Shown here one piece after another: positions 1 through 5,437 of a DNA stretch of 6,529 nucleotides. The notes under the pieces are model-generated. The model ran no database searches. It had not been told where the DNA came from and saw nothing but the letters and a program-made list of their open reading frames with translations. Made by a program: the position numbers and the translations under genes. The DNA comes from Chloroflexi bacterium UBA5177. Its GTDB lineage: Bacteria; Chloroflexota; UBA5177. The stretch spans positions 14,040 through 20,568 of the forward strand of contig DHWR01000081.1 in assembly GCA_002413265.1 (NCBI GenBank), read 5' to 3'. The first letter of the stretch is position 1. Each line of letters begins with the position of its first letter.

Positions 1-1
1 C

Positions 2-490
2 TCGCCTGTCGCCACTGCCGCGCCGGTGTGCAGTGAGGATGCACGTGATGAGGCCATCCGCTTTCCGCTCCCACCATTCCTGATCGGAGACGATCGCGGC
101 ACAACCGGCACCTCGATCCCGATTCTTGACCGTACCGTCGCAGGGCGTGTCCTCCGACCGAGCACCTTCCGGCGGTTAGCTGTGCTGGCCACCGTCTTCG
201 CCTGCGCCCAGATCTCGCTGGGCGCGGCCGTCCGGGTCTCCGGCTCCGGCATTGGCTGCGGCAATGACTGGCCACTGTGCCGAGGACACATCGTGCCACC
301 AGCCAACACGCGGGCGATCATCGAGTACGCGCACCGCTCGGTCGGAAGTCTGACCGGGGTGCTACTGATTCTCACAGTGGTTGTCGGCTGGCTTACCTTC
401 CGCCGCAGCCAACCGCTTGTCATATGGCTCGTCACGGCCGCCGCCGGCTTGATTGTCCTTGAGGGCCTCCTGGGAGCACTGGTGGACTAG
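2..490 (+). pseudogene. ctaA: Heme A synthase (CtaA/COX15), N-terminal half, cut by stop
   Basis: Heme A synthase is a membrane enzyme that oxidises heme O to heme A for aa3-type cytochrome oxidases. The frame is open from the left edge; a GTG at 26 is the first visible start, giving 154 residues. Counted from that GTG, the visible marks are helix 1 (about 50-70), the loop GIGCGNDWPLC with the CX6C cysteine pair (C78, C85), the heme-ligand helix EYAHR (E100, H103), and a third helix (about 130-150). The family is about 300 residues, so the second half with the other heme histidines is missing. A TAG at 488-490 ends the frame, yet the same frame resumes family-like sequence (KDLAGALVLAHLAVF, to about 535) before likeness is lost. 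It therefore has a nonsense codon and then a break, and is very unlikely to make active enzyme. Family call sure; left boundary unknown. Confidence 0.85.
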
Positions 491-701
491 AAAGACCTGG
501 CGGGTGCGCTGGTCCTTGCCCATCTGGCCGTTTTTACACGGCATGGAGGCCGCCAACCCTCGTCGATCCCACGATGCTATGCGTGGAAAATGGGTGCAAA
601 AACCGGCGACCAACCGCGAACGAGACAGGGCGTCCACGGAAGGGAGTTGGCTCGCGGACGCCAACCATGAACACCAGCGGACATGCGCGAACTCCATTCT
701 C
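491..701. other. Gap between ctaA remnant and tRNA fragment
   Basis: About 45 bases of ctaA-like coding sequence follow the stop, up to about 535. The rest shows no gene I can recognise on either strand. It holds one inverted repeat (629-662, listed separately). Reading frames crossing it from either side are chance extensions. Confidence 0.5.
629..662. repeat. Inverted repeat upstream of the tRNA fragment
   Basis: The arms GGCGTCC (629-635) and GGACGCC (656-662) are perfect reverse complements around a 20-base loop. One mismatch inward (636/655) is followed by two further pairs. It lies 39 bases before the tRNA fragment. It could be a transcript hairpin, a protein-binding site belonging to the lost integrated element, or chance in GC-rich DNA. 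Confidence 0.35.
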
Positions 702-751
702 CCAATCTTCGGAACTGGGTGTCGGGGGTTCGAATCCCTCCAGGTGCGCCA
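702..751 (+). tRNA. 5'-truncated tRNA-Arg(UCG), probable attachment-site scar
   Basis: The 3' two-thirds of a tRNA is clear. The anticodon arm is CCAAT / CTTCGGA / ACTGG (702-718), with anticodon TCG at 709-711. The variable loop is GTGTC (719-723). The T arm is GGGGG / TTCGAAT / CCCTC (724-740). The 3' acceptor strand is CAGGTGC, then discriminator G and an encoded CCA (741-751). The anticodon stem has one A-C mismatch (705/715); the kept 3' strand implies an original CCAGT. No D arm lies upstream, and the 5' acceptor partner GCACCTG is absent there, so this cannot fold as a tRNA. A 3' fragment starting near the anticodon loop is what tyrosine-integrase elements leave at the far end of an insertion. 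It is followed by a short T-rich stretch (752-759). Confidence 0.85.
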
Positions 752-833
752 TTGTTTTTAGCTTGCTGGCGCCAAAATCGGAAACGTTCCGGAGTTGGCT
801 TACGCGTCCGCACACGATCAAATCTCGACGTTC

Positions 834-853
834 TGCATCCTTCTTGCATCCTT
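834..853. repeat. Short direct repeat, TGCATCCTT twice
   Basis: TGCATCCTT occurs at 834-842 and again at 845-853, a period of 11 bases. It sits just before the PAP2 remnant where the upstream part of that gene is missing. It may be a small duplication or a trace of a deletion junction; no function is claimed. Confidence 0.4.
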
Positions 854-862
854 TTCGCTGGC

Positions 863-1042
863 CCGTCGGTGGCCGGTGCGGTCGTGACCCTGGTTCTCGT
901 GTTCGGCTCGGCGGTTCTAGTCTTGTCTCCGGTCGTGGTCCTCGCAGTCTGGGCGCGTGTCGAACTGGGAGATCACACCGCCGCGCAGGTGGCGTCAGGA
1001 GCTGCGATCGGGACGATGGTGGCTGCGGTGGTATTTTCAGAT
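863..1042 (+). pseudogene. PAP2-family phosphatase, C-terminal remnant
   Basis: PAP2 proteins are membrane phosphatases acting on lipid phosphates such as undecaprenyl pyrophosphate or phosphatidate. The remnant reads from a PS-VAGAVV stretch, which looks like the family's PSGH motif with Gly-His lost, through a hydrophobic helix (VTLVLVFGSAVLVL) and a second (SPVVVLAVWA). Then comes ARVELGDHTAAQVASGAAIG, which matches the third catalytic motif SRxxxxxHxxxD. The catalytic Arg and His (His codon at 974) are kept; the Asp position is Gln, as I recall from some relatives. The first motif (KxxxxxxRP) and everything before the second are absent. The frame stays open to 1468, but beyond about 1042 the translation has no family likeness. 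This looks like a truncated relic; assignment fairly sure, boundaries approximate. Confidence 0.6.
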
Positions 1043-1289
1043 CGTCCGACAAGGAGGATGACCGGAAGAATCAGGGCACCCGACCAGCAGGACGCTTGGA
1101 GGGCTTCTTTGTTCCACAAACTCCGCCACGTTCCTCAGGTATCTTGCCTTGACGCCACACTGTCCTTCCTTCGAGGTCATCCATCGCAACCCCAGAAATC
1201 CGTCCTCCAGCCGATACCATTTCTTTCGGGTGCGCCGAACAATTGGCGTGGTACGGGTCGACATCCGCCCTTACGCTTCCCAGAAGTGA
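1043..1289. other. Stretch without a recognisable gene
   Basis: About 250 bases between the PAP2 remnant and the hairpin at 1290. Frames on both strands are open but show no family likeness. A promoter for the cluster starting at 1328 is expected in the right part, but I cannot point to a convincing -35/-10 pair. Confidence 0.4.
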
Positions 1290-1311
1290 GGCTGCCCTGG
1301 CATCGGCAGCC
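1290..1311 (+). promoter_or_regulatory. Perfect hairpin abutting the ribosome binding site
   Basis: GGCTGCC (1290-1296) and GGCAGCC (1305-1311) form a perfect 7-bp stem with an 8-base loop. The next base begins the GGAAAG ribosome binding site (1312-1317) of the small membrane protein at 1328. As RNA it could limit ribosome access; as DNA the near-palindrome could be an operator. No T run follows, so a terminator is unlikely. The role is inferred from position only. Confidence 0.45.
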
Positions 1312-1327
1312 GGAAAGAAGACCCGTG

Positions 1328-1468
1328 ATGGAAACAACAACAGCAACACGGTCAACCACCCGAATTCCTTTGAAGGGACAGGCGCTCTTCTGTGTTCTAC
1401 TTCTGTGGATCGCCTTGGTTGCGGCCCTCATCCTCAATGAGGAGATGGCAGGAGGCAACTATGAATGA
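1328..1468 (+). CDS. Small single-helix membrane protein
   Basis: This encodes 46 residues: a polar Thr/Arg-rich N-terminus (METTTATRSTTRIPLKG), one membrane helix (about residues 18-36, ALFCVLLLWIALVAALIL) and a short acidic tail ending NEEMAGGNYE. The ATG at 1328 is preceded by GGAAAGAAG (1312-1320) at 7 bases. The frame is open far upstream, but only this start gives a compact protein and follows a ribosome binding site. Its stop (1466-1468) overlaps the ATG of the next gene (1461), and the next gene's AGGAGG lies inside its coding sequence, so translational coupling is likely. I do not recognise the family. With Arg/Lys before the helix, the N-terminus is probably inside. It may be an accessory subunit or anchor for the SRPBCC-like protein; that is inference. 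Confidence 0.55.
   Translation: METTTATRSTTRIPLKGQALFCVLLLWIALVAALILNEEMAGGNYE
1450..1455 (+). promoter_or_regulatory. Ribosome binding site fixing the start at 1461
   Basis: A perfect AGGAGG lies 5 bases before ATG 1461. The reading frame runs upstream to an earlier ATG at 1392, inside the preceding gene. This site and the family-like N-terminus decide for 1461. Confidence 0.85.
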
Positions 1469-2090
1469 GACAGCGTCGGTTGCGAACAGTCCGCTTCTGT
1501 TGGAGCACTATCTCCCACGCTACGACGTCACTGAGGTTGACTGCATGGTGGTCAACGCGGATGCGGATACAACGTGGCAAGCAGTCCGCCACGGCGACCT
1601 GTCCCGGTCCCTGGTGGTTCGTGCGCTGCTCGAGCTGCGAGGTCTCCCCGTCCGCCTCGGGCGGCTAATCAATGGGCTCCCGCGAGAACCCGCACGCCCA
1701 CCGCTGACGTTCGACGATATGCCCCGCGCCGGGTTCCTGCTGTTGGCGGAGGAGCCTGGAGCTGAGATCGTGTTCGGCCAGATCAGCAGACCATGGAAAG
1801 TCAGCACTCCGACAGGTGGCACGCCCGCCCTCAGGCCAGAGGAGTTCGCCGAGTTCGATGCGCCGGGCTACGCCAAGATCGCCTTCAACATCCGTGTCGA
1901 GCCCTATGGGCGTGGCCGAACGCTCGTCACGACTGAGACCAGGACGGCGACCACCGACCTCGCCAGCAGGCGCCGGTTTGGCATGTACTGGAGGCTCATC
2001 GGTCCCTTTAGCGGACTGATCAGGTGGCTCACGCTTCGACTGGTTAAGTCGGACGCCGAGAAGCAGCCTGGGACGAAGGGACCGGGATGA
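1461..2090 (+). CDS. SRPBCC/START-like protein, function unknown
   Basis: This 209-residue protein has the layout of SRPBCC-fold (polyketide cyclase/START-like) proteins. A first strand follows YDVTEVDCMVVNADADTTWQ (21-40), where the VxADxxTxW pattern resembles the usual VpAppdxVW entry. A long insert follows (45-85), then FLLLAEEPGAEIVFGQISRPW (92-112). The core is GYAKIAFNIRVEPYG-RTLVTTETRT (136-162), a strand pair typical of the fold. The C-terminus is basic and amphipathic (RRRFGMYWRLIGPFSGLIRWLTLRLVK, about 170-196), able to lie on a membrane. No catalytic residues can be named; such proteins bind hydrophobic ligands in a cavity. It overlaps the small membrane protein upstream and is followed 18 bases later by a Ddn-family reductase, so the three probably form one transcript. 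Fold confidence moderate; gene certainty high. Confidence 0.85.
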   Translation: MNETASVANSPLLLEHYLPRYDVTEVDCMVVNADADTTWQAVRHGDLSRSLVVRALLELRGLPVRLGRLINGLPREPARPPLTFDDMPRAGFLLLAEEPGAEIVFGQISRPWKVSTPTGGTPALRPEEFAEFDAPGYAKIAFNIRVEPYGRGRTLVTTETRTATTDLASRRRFGMYWRLIGPFSGLIRWLTLRLVKSDAEKQPGTKGPG

Positions 2091-2108
2091 GATGAAACGA
2101 ACGAAACC

Positions 2109-2555
2109 ATGAACGACGTGGTCGTACACGATGCGAACTTTGGCAGGTGGTGGTTCAGGTTGGAGAATCACATCCTGAAGCTCCTCCTGCGGAGCGGGTT
2201 GAAGCTCGGCACGACCTACATCCTGAGTGTCAAGGGGCGCAAGACCGGGGCCGCTCACTCCACGCCGGTCGTCATCGTCGAGACGGACGGCAAGCGATAT
2301 CTCGTCGCACCGTATGGTCCGGTCAACTGGGTGCGCAACGCGCGGGCAGCGGGCACTGTCAACCTCACCAGGGGCGGACAGTCGGAGACGCTGCACCTTG
2401 TCGAGGTCGAACCCGAGGAGAGCGGACCCATCCTGAAGAAGTACCTGGGGATCGCCTCCGCGACCCGCCGGTACTTCCACGCCAAGCCGGATTCCCCAGT
2501 TGAAGACTTCGTTGCCGAGGCGCCTGGTCACCCAGTGTTCCGCCTCGTTGCCTGA
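2109..2555 (+). CDS. Ddn-family deazaflavin (F420)-dependent nitroreductase-like protein
   Basis: This 148-residue protein matches the length and layout of the Ddn/FDOR family of split-barrel reductases. Members use reduced cofactor F420 to reduce quinones, nitroaromatics or similar compounds, often at the membrane. Visible marks are an amphipathic N-terminal helix (about 12-30, WWFRLENHILKLLLRSG), the ILSVKGRKTGAAHSTPVV strand-loop-strand (38-55, GRKTG at 43-47), DGKRYLVAPYG (60-70) and NWVRNARAAGTVNLTRGG (73-90), which in relatives contacts the cofactor. The tail RYFHAKPDSPVEDF is usual for the family. ATG 2109 is the first start after the previous gene's stop, which lies in the same frame 18 bases upstream; the ribosome binding site is weak, so it may depend on translation from upstream. 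F420 use is inferred from family; some members bind FMN, FAD or heme. Confidence 0.85.
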   Translation: MNDVVVHDANFGRWWFRLENHILKLLLRSGLKLGTTYILSVKGRKTGAAHSTPVVIVETDGKRYLVAPYGPVNWVRNARAAGTVNLTRGGQSETLHLVEVEPEESGPILKKYLGIASATRRYFHAKPDSPVEDFVAEAPGHPVFRLVA

Positions 2556-2644
2556 GGAGATCCTGCTCATCAACAACGGGGGCTACGCCATGTGCGGGGC
2601 CATCGAGAAGTTGGTGTGAAGTCGGTTGTGCGGGAATGTCGGAA

Positions 2645-2989
2645 ATGCGGACCAGAGGCGTACGTATTCGTCTCTTGTGTGTCGACGCCTTTGTGGCTGT
2701 GGCTGCGATCGACGGCGGCGTCGCGCTCGCAGCGGGGATCGGGGCCGACGGGCCTTCGGAAGCGTAGCTGGAGGGCACGCCGTTCCGTGGCTATGTGCTT
2801 CCCGGCATCATCTTGGCGGGGGTGGTGGGCGGAAGCGCCGCGACCGCGGCAGTTGCCCTGGTGCGCAGCCCGTCCAAAGGAGCACGGGCGTCGATTCTGG
2901 CGGGCCCCATCTTGATGGCGTGGATCGTCGCCGAGGGCGTGATGGCCCAGCAGCCCCAGCGGCACCCAGATGGCAACAGGGGAAGATGA
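2645..2989 (+). pseudogene. Small multi-helix membrane protein with nonsense codon
   Basis: Read through one stop, this frame gives about 113 residues. A first membrane helix (about 8-32, RLLCVDAFVAVAAIDGGVALAA) is followed by a loop ending PSEA-stop-LEGTPFRGYVLPG. A second helix (GIILAGVVGGSAATAAVALV) and a third (ASILAGPILMAWIVAEGV) follow. I recall this pattern from an uncharacterised small membrane protein family whose loop reads -EWLxGTPF-. The TAG at 2765-2767 (codon 41) therefore sits at the expected Trp, a one-base TGG to TAG change. The family's last helix is also missing: the frame drifts into QQPQRHPDGNRGR and ends at 2989, inside the next gene. A restart at GTG 2795 would give 64 residues. 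Function unknown. Confidence 0.5.
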
Positions 2990-3804
2990 AAGCGAACACA
3001 GCGACCAGCGCCACATATCGTGGCGCGTCGCGATCTTATCCGATCCGCACGGCGACCTGGTCGCCCTGCAGAAAGTGCTATCGGATCTCGAAGCCCTGAA
3101 ACCCGTCGATGAGGTGCTCGTGGGCGGGGACCTATGCCCAGGGCGGGGCGCAGCCGGCAGAGGTGGTTGACCTGATCCGTGAGCGGGGCTGGCTAGCCGT
3201 ACGCGGGAATGGCGACGATCTGCTGGTCCGGCTGGCGGATGGCTCCGCGCCCGCGGACGCGCTCCGCCCAGCCGCGGCCACCCACGGAACCTTGCCGGAG
3301 TCGGTGGCTTCCCACGCTTTGTGGTCGGTCGACCGTCTTGGGTCCGAGCGCATCGAGTACCTCCGCACCCTGCCTCTGTCCATTGTTCGTGGTCCGTTTC
3401 ACTTCGGGTCGGTGGTTCTGGTCCACGCTACGCCCTGGAGCACCGAGGACGTTGTGCTCCCCGACGCGGACGAGGCGGTCGCGCAGCGGATCATCGGCGA
3501 CGCTGGAGCGCGGCTACTCCTATACGGCCACATCCATACGCAGTACGTTCGTCGCGTCGGGGACACCACGCTCATGAGCGTGGGAGCGATCAACGGCTCG
3601 AACGACGCGGACTCTCGCCCGGCGTACGCGATCGTCGACCTTTCGGACACCATCACAGTCCAGCCACGGCGGGTAGACTGGCACTTGGATGAGCGTCTCG
3701 ACGCCTACGCGGCAGCCGGCGTCGAACGCCGGTTTTCGCGCGATGCTCCGGGTCCATTCCCGGTACGGTGCCAGCCGGGCGTCGCCCTCACCGCCTGGCC
3801 ATGA
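2970..3804 (+). pseudogene. Metallophosphoesterase (calcineurin-like), one frameshift
   Basis: Metallophosphoesterases hydrolyse phosphate esters with two metal ions. The full motif set is present: SDPHGD (D25, H27 from ATG 2970), VGGDL (about 3120-3134), RGNGDDLL (near 3202-3225, the GN motif), LVHATPW (near 3420-3435) and LYGHIHTQ (near 3520-3543), followed by MSVGAING. The first 58 codons are in one frame and the rest is shifted by +1. The break lies at GGGCGGGGCG (3141-3150): removing one G from the run at 3145-3148 joins LCPGR to AQPAEVVDLIRERGW and restores a protein of about 277 residues, near the family's size. The shift is either a real inactivating insertion or a homopolymer sequencing error. 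ATG 2970 is the only in-frame start near the first motif but has no clear ribosome binding site and overlaps the preceding gene by 20 bases. Substrate unknown. Confidence 0.8.
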
Positions 3805-3840
3805 GTCGGATCGGCAGAAAGCGGCCCAACCAAGTCAGCC

Positions 3841-4033
3841 GTGAGCTCCCTCTCGCAGGAGCAGATCGACTACTACAGACGCGCGCGCGGGCGAGTACGA
3901 CCAGGAGCTGGAAGTGGCTGGGCGCTATGCTCAAAGGGCAGCCCCGGAAGACCCGCAGGGGTGGGGCATCGACGAGGAGCAGTCGGCCCTCGAGCAACAT
4001 GCGATACGGGGCACGGAGGGAATGACGCGCTAG
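3841..4033 (+). pseudogene. Probable class I SAM methyltransferase, N-terminal fragment
   Basis: From GTG 3841 the translation begins SSLSQEQIDYYR. After a +1 shift inside the GC repeat at 3879-3890 it continues as RAGEYDQELEVAGRY to a TAG at 4031. The EEQIxYYRARAxEYD opening is characteristic of a common family of small SAM-dependent methyltransferases of about 200-220 residues. The glycine-rich SAM loop (LELxxGTG) and all later motifs are missing: after AGRYAQRAAPEDPQGWGIDEEQSALEQHA likeness fades, and the next gene starts 48 bases after the stop. It is thus both frameshifted and truncated. It starts 36 bases after the metallophosphoesterase and may once have shared its transcript. The family call rests on about 30 residues. 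Confidence 0.5.
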
Positions 4034-4081
4034 AAACGATGCCGGGCCCGCATACGGCAGCACCACCGTCGCCCGCTGGGT

Positions 4082-5092
4082 ATGCTCGAGAGGACTAGCA
4101 GTCCGTCGAAGCCTCGTTCATGCGAGGTCCAGATTCGGTGGAGCAGAGTTGGTAGACCAGACCACGAAAGCAAGACTCTCTTGGTAGGCTTCTTGCATCG
4201 GCATCCCAACCTCGACCTGTTCGTCCGCAAAGTGATGCAAGACAACATCACATTCCTGGCCTCCGCCGTAGCCTGGACGTTGCTCACCTCGGTCGTGCCC
4301 GTCATCGTTGGTTTGGCCGCCATCAGTAGCCTCTTGCTCCGTGACCCCGCCAGTCAGCGGGCGGTCGTGGATCACCTCAGCAGCGCTTTACAAGGCACAC
4401 TCCAGCCCCAGGACATCAGGCACCTTGTCTCGACCTCGGTTCAGAATCGCGGGGCACTCGTTCTCATCGGCATAGTTGGCATCCTCTGGGCCGGCTCCAA
4501 CGTCGGTGGGGCATTCTCGACTGTCTTCCAACCCATTTTTGAAGTGAATGGTCGTGACTTCCTGAAGGAGAAGCTGCTTGATCTCGGCATGATTTTGGTC
4601 TTCGTGGCGTTAATGCTGATCATCGTCGCCGGCACCACGGCCGGGGCGGTCGTCACGCGTCTCTTTCCCGACGCTCCGATCGCAGATGAACGGGCTTTCC
4701 TGATTGGCACCGGCATCAGCCTCGCGGCGGCCTTCCTGCTTTTCGTAGTTCTCTATCTCGTCTTCCCCAACCCGCAGCCGCGATTCAGGTTGGCAGACGT
4801 CTGGCGAGGGTCTTTGGTCACGTCAATCCTCTTCCAGATTCTGAGCTTCATCTGGCCCCTCTATACCCACGTCAGCCACTTCAGCCGCTATGGGGCCGTC
4901 ATCGCTCCCATGATCGTCCTCGCGGCATGGATATATTTCTTTTCGCTCATCCTGATGGTGGGAGCAGAGATCATTGCCTTCAGGGCCATCCAGCAGGCCA
5001 ACTGCACCGGGCGGCCGATCGGACCGCAGCCGCACAACTTCGTCCCGTCACACACCATGATGCGTGACGATATCGACCATGTAGCGAAGTAG
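4082..5092 (+). CDS. YihY/BrkB-family inner membrane protein
   Basis: This intact 336-residue protein has six predicted membrane helices at about 56-84, 124-146, 166-190, 205-229, 243-262 and 272-300, the standard YihY/BrkB (formerly 'ribonuclease BN') layout. Family marks include QDNITFLASAVAWTLLTSVVP (53-73), GILWAGSNVGGAFSTVF (133-149) with the following QPIFEV, VFPNPQPRFRLADVWRGS (227-244), the HFSRYGAV stretch (266-273) and WIYFFSLILMVGAEIIAF (283-300). The biochemical role of the family is unsettled: the RNase label was a mistake, and transport has been suggested. The ATG at 4082 lacks a good ribosome binding site and the first 35 residues look unlike the family, so a TTG near 4181 (LVGFLHRHPN) is a possible alternative start. 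It lies between a damaged methyltransferase and the toxin-antitoxin pair, apparently as its own unit. Family call sure. Confidence 0.9.
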   Translation: MLERTSSPSKPRSCEVQIRWSRVGRPDHESKTLLVGFLHRHPNLDLFVRKVMQDNITFLASAVAWTLLTSVVPVIVGLAAISSLLLRDPASQRAVVDHLSSALQGTLQPQDIRHLVSTSVQNRGALVLIGIVGILWAGSNVGGAFSTVFQPIFEVNGRDFLKEKLLDLGMILVFVALMLIIVAGTTAGAVVTRLFPDAPIADERAFLIGTGISLAAAFLLFVVLYLVFPNPQPRFRLADVWRGSLVTSILFQILSFIWPLYTHVSHFSRYGAVIAPMIVLAAWIYFFSLILMVGAEIIAFRAIQQANCTGRPIGPQPHNFVPSHTMMRDDIDHVAK

Positions 5093-5142
5093 TGGCCGGG
5101 AATGCCCGTGACTGGTTGAGGCGAAGAACGACAGCCAGACAA

Positions 5143-5162
5143 AGACGGATCCCGACCCGTCT
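5143..5162. promoter_or_regulatory. Hairpin/inverted repeat before the antitoxin gene
   Basis: AGACGG (5143-5148) and CCGTCT (5157-5162) are perfect complements around 8 bases, 34 bases before the antitoxin ATG. An AT-rich TCTAAACTAAACC stretch follows at once, the only -10-like sequence here. Phd/VapB antitoxins usually repress their own promoter by binding short palindromes, so this may be the autoregulatory operator. A weak terminator for the upstream gene is the alternative; no T run follows on the + strand. Confidence 0.4.
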
Positions 5163-5186
5163 AAACTAAACCAGACTTAGCTCAAC

Positions 5187-5191
5187 GGAGG
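5187..5191 (+). promoter_or_regulatory. Ribosome binding site of the antitoxin gene
   Basis: GGAGG lies 5 bases before ATG 5197. It supports that start although the frame closes after 17 codons because of the frameshift. Confidence 0.75.
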
Positions 5192-5196
5192 TCGCA

Positions 5197-5437
5197 ATGC
5201 GACAGGTGAATATGCACGAGGCAAAAAACTCATCTTTCGCGGCTAGTTGAGGACGCGGCGCGTGGGGACGAAATCATCATTGCCAAAGCGGGAAAGCCCA
5301 TGGTGCGGCTCGTTGCGGTCGACGATGATACCTCTCCGCGCCGCCGTGGTTTCCTGAAAGGGAAGATCTGGATCGCGGATGACTTTGATGCACCCCTTCC
5401 CGCGGAAATCTTGCATTCTTTTGATGGCAGTGCATAG
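5197..5437 (+). pseudogene. vapB: Phd/YefM-type (VapB) antitoxin, frameshifted
   Basis: The start is classic for Phd/YefM antitoxins: MRQVNMHEAK. The frame then meets TGA at 5248-5250. Removing one A from the run of six at 5223-5228 gives EAKTHLSRLVEDAARGDEI, then IIAKAGKPMVRLVAVDD and a tail with RGFLKGKIWIADDFDAPLPAEI, 79 residues in all, ending at TAG 5435-5437. The N-terminal half is the DNA-binding dimer domain; the acidic tail is the toxin-blocking part. The TAG shares its last G with the GTG start of the toxin, the tight coupling usual for such pairs. In the distal frame, ATG 5300 (MVRLVAVDD) could give a 45-residue piece holding only the toxin-blocking tail, with GGGAAAG 3 bases before it. 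Whether the insertion is real, an error or bypassed by slippage cannot be told here. Confidence 0.8.

Noticed and set aside
629..751. A complete tRNA
   Set aside because: No D arm or 5' acceptor strand (GCACCTG) is present upstream of the anticodon arm.
534..1052. Minus-strand frames reading GFEPPTPSSED or GGIRTPDTQFRR
   Set aside because: These are the well-known false proteins from the antisense strand of tRNA-Arg; they coincide with the tRNA fragment.
683..1468. One 261-residue plus-strand gene
   Set aside because: It joins tRNA sequence, a PAP2 remnant, non-coding DNA and the small membrane protein by chance; only two parts show protein character.
1665..2576. Long minus-strand frame of 303 residues
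   Set aside because: It is antisense to two clear genes, has no family likeness and reflects GC-rich codon use.
5095..5116. CGGG-AATG-CCCG as terminator of the YihY gene
   Set aside because: The stem is only four pairs and no T run follows.
5223..5229. A-AAA-AAC slippery heptamer for programmed -1 frameshifting in the antitoxin
   Set aside because: The heptamer is in the right register, but a -1 shift leads to a stop within six codons; the antitoxin needs +1 (or -2).
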